DNA of 55,773 bases from Thermoprotei archaeon (GCA_003650925.1 QMSP01000009.1:1-55773); one strand, 5' to 3'; positions 15,784 to 24,213 are shown, counted from the first letter of the stretch. The notes: generated from the letters alone by a model not told the origin. Numbers and translations: made by a program.

Positions 15784-15795
15784 CTAAAAGTATCA
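15665..15795 (+). ncRNA. Predicted omega-RNA/right-end structure of tnpB copy 2
   Basis: The 3' end of tnpB contains GGGAGCA (about 15674-15680) pairing with TGCTCCC (about 15696-15702), with an inner GGG-TCTA-CCC. CTCCCGCT then pairs with AGCGGGAG about 25 bases later. Such stacked stems at the tnpB 3' end are the usual signature of the guide-RNA scaffold. The scaffold end and guide start are not identifiable from one copy. Confidence 0.5.
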
Positions 15796-15809
15796 TTTAG
15801 ACCTGAACC

Positions 15810-16214
15810 CTACTTGAGCTCCTTGCTGAGATTGAAAGGCTTTCCCTCCTTAAGCACTTTCCCAGGTATTTTATCCTTATACTTTCTCAGGAAGGATAGA
15901 TCCTCCTCCTCATCCCTGAGCTCGTCAGGAAGCATCCTTGGTATCTCCTCCTCAATTGGATACCATCGCTTACACCTAGGGCATATCAATATGCCTGCGT
16001 CAACCTCTCGCTTGAAGCACTCCTCACACTTTATGTCCTCCCTTCCCAGCTCTTTGGTATACTTGGCTAGGAAACCACAGTACAGCTCACAGACAGGCCT
16101 TTTATCAGTTGGAGGCTCTCTTTTCTCATATCTATTCTCCTTGAACACCTTCAGTGTGAGAGGAAAATGTTTACACATGGGGCAGGCTAGGAGGTCTAGT
16201 AGCCTGTACTTCAT
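15810..16214 (-). CDS. Trm112 family zinc-binding protein
   Basis: A 134-residue Trm112-like protein. It starts MKYRLLDLLACPMCKHFPL, the classic LLxxLxCPxC opening, and has the second zinc pair in LICPRCKRWYPIEEEIPRMLP. Additional cysteines (CELYCGF, CEECF) sit in the insert. In archaea and eukaryotes Trm112 is an activating subunit for several methyltransferases acting on tRNA, rRNA and release factors. The ATG follows AGGGGAG. It is transcribed toward the tnpB locus. Candidate partner methyltransferases in this window lie at 49794 and 50528, but any pairing is speculative. Confidence 0.88.
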   Translation of the reverse strand: MKYRLLDLLACPMCKHFPLTLKVFKENRYEKREPPTDKRPVCELYCGFLAKYTKELGREDIKCEECFKREVDAGILICPRCKRWYPIEEEIPRMLPDELRDEEEDLSFLRKYKDKIPGKVLKEGKPFNLSKELK

Positions 16215-16566
16215 GAGCTTCTCCCCTTAATATCTCGATAAGCTCTGGAATAAACGTTTACGTAGCACCATATCTTGCCTAACATTCGTCACATTTATCT
16301 ACGAGCACATAGCTAGTGATCATGGATGATGAGACGGTAAGGTGCAGACTTGATGAAGAGTGACTCCAATGCTGACGCAAATTTGTGAAGAGCATGCTTT
16401 TTATACACCATTACCTACAACAATGATGGAGATTAGACACCACATGCCTTCAGCAATACAAAAATCACTTGAAAGAGCTAGAGGGGAACTCAAGGTAAGG
16501 AAGCATGTTGAAATGTTTGAAAGATTCTACAAGGATATAAAACTAGAGGCTTTCACAAGATACAAT
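16215..16566. other. Gene-poor interval with a possible C/D sRNA and a short ORF
   Basis: No confident gene fills this 350-base stretch. It contains a box C/D-like arrangement at 16326-16375 and a short reading frame, MMEIRHHMPSAIQKS..., starting about 16420. A TTTTTATACA box lies about 20 bases before that start. The frame looks protein-like for about 45 residues but then runs antisense into the end of the gene at 16567-17364. It may be a truncated gene remnant. Confidence 0.4.
16326..16375 (+). ncRNA. Candidate box C/D guide sRNA
   Basis: In order: ATGATGA (box C), a 12-base spacer, CAGA (degenerate D'), two bases, TGATGA (C'), a 15-base spacer and CTGA (D). This resembles an archaeal 2'-O-methylation guide, although D' is imperfect, the D'-C' distance is very short and no terminal stem is obvious. 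Confidence 0.22.
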
Positions 16567-17364
16567 CTACACGTATCCATCCTTGCGTCCTCCCCTCTTC
16601 TCCTTGAGATACTCTTCAATAGCTTCATAATACTCATCAGTTACGAGAAGGTTCACTATATCTACATAAGCATCTAGCTCCTTGGCGTAGTGCCTAGCCC
16701 ATTTCACTAGAACCCTCAAGTTCTCTTTATTGTATGTCACAATGCCAAATAAGGCTACGTTAATGGCTGTGGCTACGTAGAGTAGCGCCAGGAGATAGCT
16801 GTACATGCTATAAGCTTCCTCATTGGCTCGCTCCATAAGTAATGTTAGGAACTTCTCAAGACCCAACTCCTTAACCTTCTCTACTAGCCAAAGGTCATAG
16901 TCAAAAAGTTGAGCAATAGCATATTCCAAGTCTTCTAGGGGGATATCAGCCTCCGTACATCTCTCCTTGAGAAGTCCTAGATAAAGTTCATAAAATTTTC
17001 TTTCAAGTTCAGCTATTTCATCCAGAAGTCTAAATGTCTCCTCTAAGTGAAGTGCATAGAGTCTTGAAATAGAGAAACTTGATAAAAGAGAGGTCACATA
17101 CATCACAAAGATAGGATAACCCTCATTAAACGTTTCAACCATCTCTTCTAGCTCTACTACGAGGAGCTGCTTTACAGTTCTTTCTATTACTAATTCACAT
17201 ATTCTTCGAAGCTCTTCCTCTCTTACTCCAAATAGCTCCATAAATCTTCGCGATATATCAAGAAGACTAGGTTCTTCCAAGATATGAAAACTCGAAGTAG
17301 TTACATTAACATCAAGTGGTGGTGGTAGAGTCTTACTTACCACTAATGGTGCCACTCCAGTCAC
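16567..17364 (-). CDS. Hypothetical helical protein
   Basis: A 265-residue protein that I do not recognise. After an N-terminal stretch of about 35 residues it is almost all predicted helix, with regular Leu/Glu/Lys periodicity and aromatic pairs (FYELYLG, YSMYSYLLALLYVATAI). One stretch, SYLLALLYVATAINVALFGIV, is hydrophobic enough for a single membrane segment or a buried helix. The end is highly charged (YLKEKRGGRKDGYV). Codon use matches the neighbourhood, so I treat it as genuine. It neighbours a PaREP1-family gene in the same direction. No function is proposed. Confidence 0.6.
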   Translation of the reverse strand: MTGVAPLVVSKTLPPPLDVNVTTSSFHILEEPSLLDISRRFMELFGVREEELRRICELVIERTVKQLLVVELEEMVETFNEGYPIFVMYVTSLLSSFSISRLYALHLEETFRLLDEIAELERKFYELYLGLLKERCTEADIPLEDLEYAIAQLFDYDLWLVEKVKELGLEKFLTLLMERANEEAYSMYSYLLALLYVATAINVALFGIVTYNKENLRVLVKWARHYAKELDAYVDIVNLLVTDEYYEAIEEYLKEKRGGRKDGYV

Positions 17365-17410
17365 TAAGTCTACCCAATAATATTCTAATAATGCGACCTA
17401 TTAAGCTAGC

Positions 17411-17590
17411 TTACTTTCCTCTAAGTTCTCGACCCCACATACGTAAGAGTTCCTGCCTGTAGCTTTGAACCCTCAGGCTACCATTCTTAAAGCTTGTAGC
17501 TCATGTAATCCGCAGTACTTCGTTCCTCGCTATCAGAGATACGTTGACATCTTCTCGACGCATTTTATCAAGGATTAATTCTAATTGCAC
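17411..17590 (-). pseudogene. Possible small gene remnant with in-frame TGA
   Basis: On the minus strand a GTG at 17590 opens a protein-like frame (VQLELILDKMRRED..., RNEVLRIT) that meets TGA at 17503-17501. It continues in the same frame (NGSLRVQSYRQELLRMWG) to TAA at 17411. Both halves look like coding sequence with a basic, helical end. It could be a decayed gene, or two chance frames. The family is not recognised. Confidence 0.3.
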
Positions 17591-17622
17591 AGAGTGAGGT
17601 AGCGTATTATCGAGTCCTTATC

Positions 17623-18111
17623 TCACATATGCACTCCCAAATATTTTCTCAATTTTTGAATTAGTTTCTCAGCATCCTCCTTATGTACGTTGAATGTTGT
17701 AGGTCTGAGAAAGTTATGATAATAGTTTGCGTGTAGAGTCTCCACGCTGGAGAACAATCTTGTATATTCTGGATCCTTCTCCTTCTCCGTCAGGTATAGT
17801 GAGATCTCCTTTAAATCCTTATGCGTATAGTGTGGTAGCCCCTCTTTCTCACCGATAGCATTGAGTAGTGCTGTTACTGCACCCCAATATTTCTCGCTAG
17901 CTTGTACAAGATCATCCTTCTCTACAAACTCCTTAGCCTCTCTTAGATACTTCTCATGAAGCTTGATGTATAGCTCTATTCTAGTCCTGGGATCTAGCTT
18001 CTCAGCTATGGATTCTACAATAAGTTCCTCAATGCTCTTACCCTTCCTCCTAGCAATTTCAATCAAAAACTCGTAGATCTCCTTGGAAACCTCGATACTC
18101 ACCACAAGCAC
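17623..18111 (-). CDS. PaREP1-family protein
   Basis: A 162-residue protein with the PaREP1 layout known from Pyrobaculum and relatives. The N-terminal part (VSIEVSKEIYEFLIEIARRKG) resembles a small helix-strand unit. It is followed by the diagnostic helical region YLREAKEFVEKDDLVQASEKYWGAV, then HYTHKDLKEI and an ETLHANYYHNFL segment. These are HEPN-like helical proteins that occur in multiple copies in crenarchaeal genomes; their biochemical role is not established. It lies 3' of a possible small remnant and upstream of the hypothetical gene at 16567. I see no partner nucleotidyltransferase. Confidence 0.78.
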   Translation of the reverse strand: MLVVSIEVSKEIYEFLIEIARRKGKSIEELIVESIAEKLDPRTRIELYIKLHEKYLREAKEFVEKDDLVQASEKYWGAVTALLNAIGEKEGLPHYTHKDLKEISLYLTEKEKDPEYTRLFSSVETLHANYYHNFLRPTTFNVHKEDAEKLIQKLRKYLGVHM

Positions 18112-18297
18112 TCACCACTTATTCAATAAAAACAAATTAAGTAATTAATTTGTCCTCTCAGGGGATTACTTGTACTCATGAGCGAGTGGATACTAGACTT
18201 ACTTGTCCACTAGGCTTCAATATAAGACGCCATTCATTGGATGATCCATAGAAGATAGGCTTACCACAGACACATATCAGTTCTTGCACAGCTAGGG

Positions 18298-19410
18298 ATG
18301 GCCCACCTTGACTTCTTCAGGGTGCTCAAAAGCATTCGATGGCAGAAGCGCTTATTTGACCATCAGGCGTATTATGAGGCGAGAGCGAATATGCGTGAGG
18401 AGATGTCCAAATATTTGAAGTATGGTGCTGTCATAGCTCTAATCATAGTCATGCTTATTGTGCCATTGATTATTCACTTGTCCACAATGAACACTATTAT
18501 GACAAATCCAGCAACAGAAAACAGGAAGGAGCTAGATAAGGCTAAGGTTCTAGAAGAAGTTGAGTCAGGTCAACAAGAAGTAACATCGTCTGGTAGATAT
18601 CAGGTGTTCGTTTACAACATCACAGAGAGCATACTAACGCTCAAAGTGAACAATGTGACTGTTGTCGTAACTAGTAAAGAAGGTCCCGTAGCTATTCTCT
18701 ACATCTCAATACACAGGATTAAAGGCGTAGACTACGCAAACTGTACTCTTATCACTAGAGGTTCTCTTTGGTTTAGTAATCAAACACAGGAGAAAGACCA
18801 TGTGAGGATATGCAAACTACTACCCTTAGAGGATGCATTCTCGCCAATAATCAAAATTGAGCGAATAATCCAAGCTTACAAGGTGTACTTGTGTAGGTTA
18901 TATCCAGTCAACATGACGTTCAAATATCCTGGTAAGGAAAGGTCACACATCGTAAATGTTACATTGTACAAGGTGGTCGAGGTAAATGAAACTTATGTTG
19001 TTGGCAAAGCTTACATAATTTCAAAAGTACGGGTTGAAGACAATAAGGTAGTCGAGGAAACATACTGGTATAGCAATAAATCGCTCATATCAAAGCGTGA
19101 AATAACTTATCCAATAATTGTAGAGAGAGTTAAGACGCTAATGAAAATGCTCAATCTTACTGTACTAGAGATTATTAGCTATACTCATGACTATGAACTT
19201 ACACTTCCTCAGCCACTTGTCACGATAATAAAGCTTAATGATGAATATGGCATTGTAAACAACATAGTGCTTCCTGGAGCACCAGAGAAAATAGGATATC
19301 CAAAAGAAATAGTTGAGAAAATGAAATTCATGCCAATAGCTAAAATATGCAAAGAACTCGGAATAGTACACCCATATATAGTGCTATCACTAGCACGTGT
19401 TGAAACATGA
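18298..19410 (+). CDS. Membrane-anchored extracellular protein of unknown function
   Basis: A 370-residue protein with one membrane segment at about residues 41-62 (YGAVIALIIVMLIVPLIIHL) after a basic cytosolic start. The remaining 300 residues would face outside. They contain many N-glycosylation sequons (NIT, NVT, NCT, NQT, NMT, NET, NKS, NLT), typical of archaeal surface proteins, and mostly beta-strand character. A TATA-like AATATAAG lies at about 18219. The ATG at 18391 (MREEM) is an alternative start that keeps the membrane segment. No family recognised. Flanking genes run in the opposite direction, so it is probably transcribed alone. Confidence 0.65.
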   Translation: MAHLDFFRVLKSIRWQKRLFDHQAYYEARANMREEMSKYLKYGAVIALIIVMLIVPLIIHLSTMNTIMTNPATENRKELDKAKVLEEVESGQQEVTSSGRYQVFVYNITESILTLKVNNVTVVVTSKEGPVAILYISIHRIKGVDYANCTLITRGSLWFSNQTQEKDHVRICKLLPLEDAFSPIIKIERIIQAYKVYLCRLYPVNMTFKYPGKERSHIVNVTLYKVVEVNETYVVGKAYIISKVRVEDNKVVEETYWYSNKSLISKREITYPIIVERVKTLMKMLNLTVLEIISYTHDYELTLPQPLVTIIKLNDEYGIVNNIVLPGAPEKIGYPKEIVEKMKFMPIAKICKELGIVHPYIVLSLARVET

Positions 19411-19579
19411 CAAAACGTCCCTTTCACCTTAAACTCCATGGATTTTACTCATAAAAGATCACAAATATTTTCGTGACATAATATGTACTTAGACCAATGA
19501 AGCTCTTTCCATAATCTCCAAGGCTAGACATTTTAGGGGCTAAAATAGAAGAAGCTCTTTTGCTCAATTGACTGGATGG

Positions 19580-20776
19580 CTAGTAGTCCTCTTCGCTGCC
19601 CGCGCCTACTATTCTCTCATGTAGTCTTTCCGTCTGCTCACTTGTATATCTGCTCTCAGCCCTTGGCCTCCTCTTTTTACCTCTCCTCATGACTCTGTCA
19701 AGTTTGTTGTGGAGCTTATTGAATGCCTCTGCTAGATACCAGCCGTGGGCAGTGACGACGAGGGGCTTGGAGGATGAATATATTCTGGCTATGATCTCGT
19801 AGAAGTTTCTCTTTCCATCGCGTTTTCTCCTCTTCACATCTATTATGACTTCCTTGGTGCCTTTATAGAATGTAAAGCCTGAGTTCAACACTCGAGCGAT
19901 CTTGTCCTGAATTGTCTTCAGGTCTAGGAACTCGCCGTGAGCTGGTGAGCCTAGAATTCGCACATGAACCATTTCCTCAACTTTGAACTCAAGCAGTAGG
20001 GCTATTATCTCCATGGGGGTTATTATGCCAAGTCCTCTGCGTCTTTCAACTACACAGACCTGCTTTCTCAGCTCTCTTAGGCCTTTCGCTGCGTTTGCTA
20101 GCGTATCATCTTCCTTGACTATCAATGGGTTCTCATCCATCAATTCTTTGACGAGAATGTCCCATACTCTCACACTCTCTCCAACGAACTCTCCTCTAGT
20201 CATGCCCTTCTCAGGCTGTGTGAAGACAAGGACTATATCTTCAGCTGTTATGGTTCCTTCTATACGGCCATGGTCATCGACTACTGGCAGCTGTCCTATA
20301 TCATGTCTACACATGATGCTTCGCGCTGTCGAGACCTTCTCATATCCCTTTACCGATAGCCTCGATGGCTTCATTGCATCTCTGCACAATACGTCCTCAA
20401 GAGCTGAGGTCTTCATCATCGCATCGAGTATATCCATACATGAGATCACGCCGATAACCTTGCCTTTTTCCATTATTGGTATTGCTCTAAGTCTGTTAGA
20501 AACCATGAGGTCAACAGCCTCCAGTACTGTTGCCTCTCGGCTAAGAGATGAAGCTCTTCTTGCGACATTGCCGAGTAGAGTGCGCTCTGGGTGCATGGTA
20601 TCAAGGATATCTAGCGCTGTTACTACTCCCATTCTCTTCTTGAATACTACCAGCGCCTCACAAGGGCCTAATTGATGAAGGCTTCCCACAAATCTAGAGA
20701 CTGTATCTGTTGCCGAGAACATTAGTGGAGAAGTCCTCATAAGCTGTGAAACTGGCTGAAAAGCTATTTCTCTCAT
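19580..20776 (-). CDS. Four-CBS-domain protein with HPF/S30AE-like C-terminal domain
   Basis: About 398 residues. The first 265 hold four CBS motifs in two pairs, each with the typical end GVVTALDILD, GVISCMDILD, GTITAEDIVL and GIITPMEIIA; CBS pairs bind adenine nucleotides. Residues about 275-355 follow the pattern of the ribosome hibernation factor HPF/RaiA (S30AE): MVHVRILG, strand EVIIDVKRRKRDG, YEIIARIYS, then GWYLAEAFNKLHNKLDRVMRRGKK. A CBS-containing ribosome-binding hibernation factor (Dri) has been described in Pyrobaculum, so a nucleotide-sensing ribosome silencing role is likely. The ATG at 20776 is chosen over the TTG at 20785. The C-terminal tail is charged and probably disordered. 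The HPF assignment rests on my reading of motifs. Confidence 0.72.
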   Translation of the reverse strand: MREIAFQPVSQLMRTSPLMFSATDTVSRFVGSLHQLGPCEALVVFKKRMGVVTALDILDTMHPERTLLGNVARRASSLSREATVLEAVDLMVSNRLRAIPIMEKGKVIGVISCMDILDAMMKTSALEDVLCRDAMKPSRLSVKGYEKVSTARSIMCRHDIGQLPVVDDHGRIEGTITAEDIVLVFTQPEKGMTRGEFVGESVRVWDILVKELMDENPLIVKEDDTLANAAKGLRELRKQVCVVERRRGLGIITPMEIIALLLEFKVEEMVHVRILGSPAHGEFLDLKTIQDKIARVLNSGFTFYKGTKEVIIDVKRRKRDGKRNFYEIIARIYSSSKPLVVTAHGWYLAEAFNKLHNKLDRVMRRGKKRRPRAESRYTSEQTERLHERIVGAGSEEDY

Positions 20777-20957
20777 GATTATCAACGTATAGCTTCTAAT
20801 TGGGCTAGGTATTATTTAAACCCTACGTTAAGGCTCAAGAGACCATGAATAGTTTAGCTCTCAAGCCCTACATGAGAACATGAATGAACGCTTCATTGTC
20901 ATGTAGAGCTATCTATTTCTTCTAGGGAGCATAGGCACTATCTGTAGGTGAGTCTAA

Positions 20958-22121
20958 GTGAATAGAGTGGAGGATTTATCGTTTGATTACACGAAGGCTA
21001 GTCCAGTAAGCTTCATGGAGTACATGATTAAGGTCATGAAGCGGATAAGGATAAGTGATGTTGAGAAGTCCTTAGTAGAGAAGTTCTTGAAGGCTAGGAA
21101 GAAGGCAAGAATAAAGAGAAGACTGTCGGATGACGGTGTTGTGAAATTAAAAGCATACATAATACCTCATGATATAGAGGTTGAGAGCAAGTATGGGATA
21201 CCGATTAAGATAAAGATAGCGAACAATTCAGGTCTCAAGATAATTAATGGCAGAAGGCTAGGCCTCTTCATGAGGCTTGGACCATTAGGAGGCTATTTGC
21301 TGGGGGAGTGGAAGTGCAGGACATTCCTTGCATACACGGAGATAGATTATGAGATAAGAGGAAGAATCAAGGTAAGGGCAAGGCCAATAATGGTGCCCTT
21401 GAACTCATGCGAATGCATAGAGGATCCGAGAATAGACCCGGATGACGCTAAGGTGATGTATCATGTGCGCGGATACTACATCATCTGGCCGAGCAAACTG
21501 ACTGAGATGCTTGAGAACCAGATGGAGATAATTTTAACATTCAAGACCGTGCTCAGTGAGGAGAACGATGTGTTGAAGATAGAGCCCTTGATGTTCATGG
21601 ATAGGAATGGTGACGTCTTCCTGCTAAGGCACTATCGTGACTCATTCCCCTTGACGTCAAAGTACATGACCATAAGGCCTATATTGCTTGAGCTGGGCAC
21701 GGGCGGAGTATTCGTAGCGCCAAGACAGGATAACGTAGTGCCATTTGATGAGCTTGAGCCTGTGCCAGACCTATTGCCACAGGAAAGAGAGAAGAAAGTC
21801 GGAGGGAATGTATCGGTGAAGATATCCAGCAATGAATATCTACTGATTTATCATGCAGTTGAGGAGTACTTTGGCGGCTATTATACCTACGCAGCTCTCT
21901 TCAGCGAGGATGGCGAATACCTTGGCTCCACCGTGGAGCCAATAATACCAGTATCGCCAGACATGTATCCAGGATGTAGGCCCACGACCATATTCGTGTG
22001 TGGAGTAGTCAAGGTTGGTGATGAGCTAATAATATCAGCAGGGAAGGATGATGAGATAATAGTGCTCTATGAGTGTGAGGTAGACGACATAGTTGAGAGA
22101 ATGAGGTTTGTAAAGGGTTGA
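20958..22121 (+). CDS. GH130-like five-bladed beta-propeller protein
   Basis: A 387-residue protein of the glycoside phosphorylase/hydrolase GH130 superfamily (COG2152 type). Diagnostic blocks are CECIEDPRIDP (the EDPR motif), YLLIYHAVEEYFGGYYTYAALF, TVEPIIPVSP and IFVCGVVKVGDELIISAGKDDE. The usual opening for the sugar-binding propeller is replaced by a more divergent N-terminal 100 residues. In the family the Asp of EDPRIDP and nearby carboxylates act as proton donor to beta-mannosides with phosphate or water as nucleophile. The GTG start is 5-6 bases after GGTGAG. A second GH130-like gene is at 48587. Whether it is a phosphorylase or hydrolase cannot be told. Confidence 0.72.
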   Translation: MNRVEDLSFDYTKASPVSFMEYMIKVMKRIRISDVEKSLVEKFLKARKKARIKRRLSDDGVVKLKAYIIPHDIEVESKYGIPIKIKIANNSGLKIINGRRLGLFMRLGPLGGYLLGEWKCRTFLAYTEIDYEIRGRIKVRARPIMVPLNSCECIEDPRIDPDDAKVMYHVRGYYIIWPSKLTEMLENQMEIILTFKTVLSEENDVLKIEPLMFMDRNGDVFLLRHYRDSFPLTSKYMTIRPILLELGTGGVFVAPRQDNVVPFDELEPVPDLLPQEREKKVGGNVSVKISSNEYLLIYHAVEEYFGGYYTYAALFSEDGEYLGSTVEPIIPVSPDMYPGCRPTTIFVCGVVKVGDELIISAGKDDEIIVLYECEVDDIVERMRFVKG

Positions 22122-22160
22122 TATGCTGAGACCTCATCGAAGCATTAGCTAGGATCTCGC

Positions 22161-22567
22161 CTAAGGAAGCACTTGAACGCCAAGGCGTTTTGCTATTGCC
22201 GCCTGCTTCTTGTCTAGCGTCAATAATGGCCTATTTTCATGAATTGCCAGGGCTATGGTGAGTCATATATCGTTATATGGTGCATGATGGATATTTTGAA
22301 GGCTTCCTCAAGGAGCTCTAGCTCTGAGTAGAGAGCTATATTCTTGCCTATCATCATGGGCAACACTTCATATGCTCCCATAGCCTCCTCTTTGCTTAGC
22401 AGTTCTCTCTCATAAGCTCTCCATATAGCGTTACATACTTCCTTTACGACATGATCTACAGAATCTACAGATATCGTGCCCTCAAGATACTTCGAAAGCT
22501 CTTCCCAGCCCTCCTCTCTAAGTATGATCGTTGCTAGAGCTGATGTATCAACTACTATCGCGGCCTT
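22161..22567 (-). pseudogene. vapC: Decayed VapC PIN-domain toxin
   Basis: The frame AAIVVDTSALATI, followed by DSVDHVVKEVCNAIWRAY, is a PIN-domain toxin with the first Asp and the conserved Glu. It reaches ITIYDS and is cut by a TAG at 22255-22253. After a shift near 22254-22260 the next frame completes the domain: IALAIHENRPLLTLDKKQAAIAKRLGVQVLP. A deletion of about four bases explains the break. There is also no ATG, GTG or TTG at the beginning: the position where MAAIVVD would start is AAG (22567-22565). So both initiation and the C-terminal Asp cluster are lost. The adjoining vapB is intact. Confidence 0.75.
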
Positions 22568-22781
22568 CCCTTACGGAATGGATAGAAAAACCCCTGGGCA
22601 CTGACCAGGTGGCCTTCTCTAGTCTTTCAAGGACTGCCTTGAAGTTCTCCTTTGCCTCTATCTCTCTGATCTTCAACTCGACGAATCTTCTTAGCTCCTC
22701 TGCCCAGTTGATTTTATCCTTATAGAGCTCCATCTTCCTCTTTATTTCCCTTCTTACTCTGAAGCTAACGACCTCACTCAT
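22548..22781 (-). CDS. vapB: VapB-type antitoxin, intact
   Basis: A 77-residue protein: N-terminal strand VVSFRVRREIKRKM of RHH/AbrB-like antitoxins, a long helical middle (NWAEELRRFVELKIREIEAKENF) and the toxin-neutralising tail ending PRGFSIHSVREGRDSS, which resembles the (V/P)(K/R)G...SxRExRDS tails of crenarchaeal VapB. It overlaps the vapC remnant in the usual way. With the toxin dead, it may persist as an autoregulator or to neutralise a related toxin elsewhere. A TATA-like CTTATATATG (minus strand, about 22821-22812) lies about 30 bases upstream. Confidence 0.75.
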   Translation of the reverse strand: MSEVVSFRVRREIKRKMELYKDKINWAEELRRFVELKIREIEAKENFKAVLERLEKATWSVPRGFSIHSVREGRDSS

Positions 22782-22817
22782 AAGAGACGCTTAGTACCGT
22801 TAGCTGAAGCTCATATA

Positions 22818-22853
22818 TAAGTCTACCTGATAAGTAGACCATGCTAAGTAGAC
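22818..22853. promoter_or_regulatory. Operator-like repeats upstream of vapB
   Basis: TAAGTCTAC (22818-22826), TAAGTAGAC (22831-22839) and TAAGTAGAC (22845-22853) are three iterations of a 9-base word at 13-14 base spacing. The first two also form the inverted pair GTCTAC/GTAGAC. They adjoin the vapB TATA box and suit cooperative binding by the antitoxin. Confidence 0.5.
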
Positions 22854-22983
22854 ATATGTGATCACTCTAAAGCTTCTCTTCCTCAGATCTCCTTCACTAA
22901 GACCATTTCCTCCTTGATATCCATAGGGAGCTCTCCTTCTACACACCTTTTAGAGAGCTTGCCCATATATTACTTGCCCTAAA

Positions 22984-24213
22984 CTACGACCCAAATAGGC
23001 AACCTCTGGCGTATCCCCCATGATGAAGTCCTCCCATCCACTCATAGTCCTTATCCTCTGGCTCTCCTTCAGGGCTCTTTATCTCCCAACAATAGTAGTA
23101 TCCTTCATACTTACTCCCCTTGGAGTCCTTGAACCAGCTGCCTATGATAACCTTTCCCTTGGCTACTATTGGCTTACAGCAGCAAGCCATCATGTAGACA
23201 TCATCAGTGGTCATGAAGATCTCTCCTTTCTCGTAGTCGACTATGAACAAGCGATTCTTGTTTATATCATATGCAGTTCCTGAGTTCATAGGCAGATTGT
23301 TCCTGCCTAGAATTATGAAGACTCCATCAACAGCCACTCCTCCAGCATAGCCCCATGGGTCATCGCATGACGATGAAACGTATCCTAGTGCCTCAAGGTC
23401 TAGTCTCCATATGGGTCTTCCAGACGCTATGTCCAAGCACCGAAATCTACCATTAGCCGTCCAGACTATCACCTTGCCATCAATCGTTAGAGTTCGTGGC
23501 CCCCCTATGAGAGAATCCCACACTTTATCCCCATATTTCGTAGTGCCATAGTCCTTTGTCCAAAGTATGATACCCTCATCCTTCCTAACTACGACTACAT
23601 GGCGAGAGCACACTACTACGACGTAATCATTCCATATCTGAGGACAAGCATAAGTTGTAGGAGGACTAGGTAGTGTTAGCGAGCATGTCTTATCGCCATT
23701 CTTATCATATGCCACTAGGTTCTCGCGGTGTAATGGCCTACACACCCAGAGGAGCTCTTGTTCCTCGTCGTAAGTAGGTTCTTGACCAGCCATGACCTCA
23801 TGGCTCCACTTATCGATCCAGGCTACTCTACCATCGCTTTTCCTTATGATGGCAATGCCGTTCTTAAACTGAACTGCAATGTATTCTTTCCATGCTTCAG
23901 TTATGGCCTCACCAATGAATTCACCTAAATCCAGGTTTACAGTCCACAGTATTTCGCCTTTAAGAGAGAAGCGTCTAACATGACCTCCTTGTGAGACTCC
24001 ATAGAGGCCATCTCTTTCCACCCAAGGAGCTCCTGGCACTTGTCCAGGCATGATGAACTCTCGTAGCACTCTACCACTCTCTGGATCGACCTCCCAGAAC
24101 GCATTTCTGTAGGTTGCTGCTAACCATAGCCTGCCTAGCTTGTAGACCCCATGTTCTGCTGGCCCTACGCCAACTGGCAATCTCCATTTCTCGTTAATCT
24201 CTAATCTCCTCAT
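22984..24213 (-). CDS. PQQ-like beta-propeller repeat protein (cytosolic)
   Basis: A 409-residue protein made of about seven to eight beta-propeller blades of the PQQ-repeat/WD-like kind. Repeating elements include GRVLREF, GEILWTVNL, GRVAWIDKW, GIILWTKDY, GRPIWRLDL and GEIFMTTDD, each an aromatic-containing strand after a polar turn. There is no signal peptide. It is divergent from the GH35 beta-galactosidase gene, which suggests a part in glycan recognition or handling. Late Cys residues (MACCCKP) are unusual for a thermophilic cytosolic protein. No catalytic motif was recognised. Confidence 0.72.
   Translation of the reverse strand: MRRLEINEKWRLPVGVGPAEHGVYKLGRLWLAATYRNAFWEVDPESGRVLREFIMPGQVPGAPWVERDGLYGVSQGGHVRRFSLKGEILWTVNLDLGEFIGEAITEAWKEYIAVQFKNGIAIIRKSDGRVAWIDKWSHEVMAGQEPTYDEEQELLWVCRPLHRENLVAYDKNGDKTCSLTLPSPPTTYACPQIWNDYVVVVCSRHVVVVRKDEGIILWTKDYGTTKYGDKVWDSLIGGPRTLTIDGKVIVWTANGRFRCLDIASGRPIWRLDLEALGYVSSSCDDPWGYAGGVAVDGVFIILGRNNLPMNSGTAYDINKNRLFIVDYEKGEIFMTTDDVYMMACCCKPIVAKGKVIIGSWFKDSKGSKYEGYYYCWEIKSPEGEPEDKDYEWMGGLHHGGYARGCLFGS

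Noticed and set aside
16420-16677. Short plus-strand gene MMEIRHHMPSAIQKS
   Set aside because: Only the first 45 residues look coding and the tail is antisense to a longer gene; mentioned in the interval entry only.
19983-20675. 230-residue plus-strand frame opposite the CBS gene
   Set aside because: Ser/Thr-rich antisense shadow of a well-supported protein.
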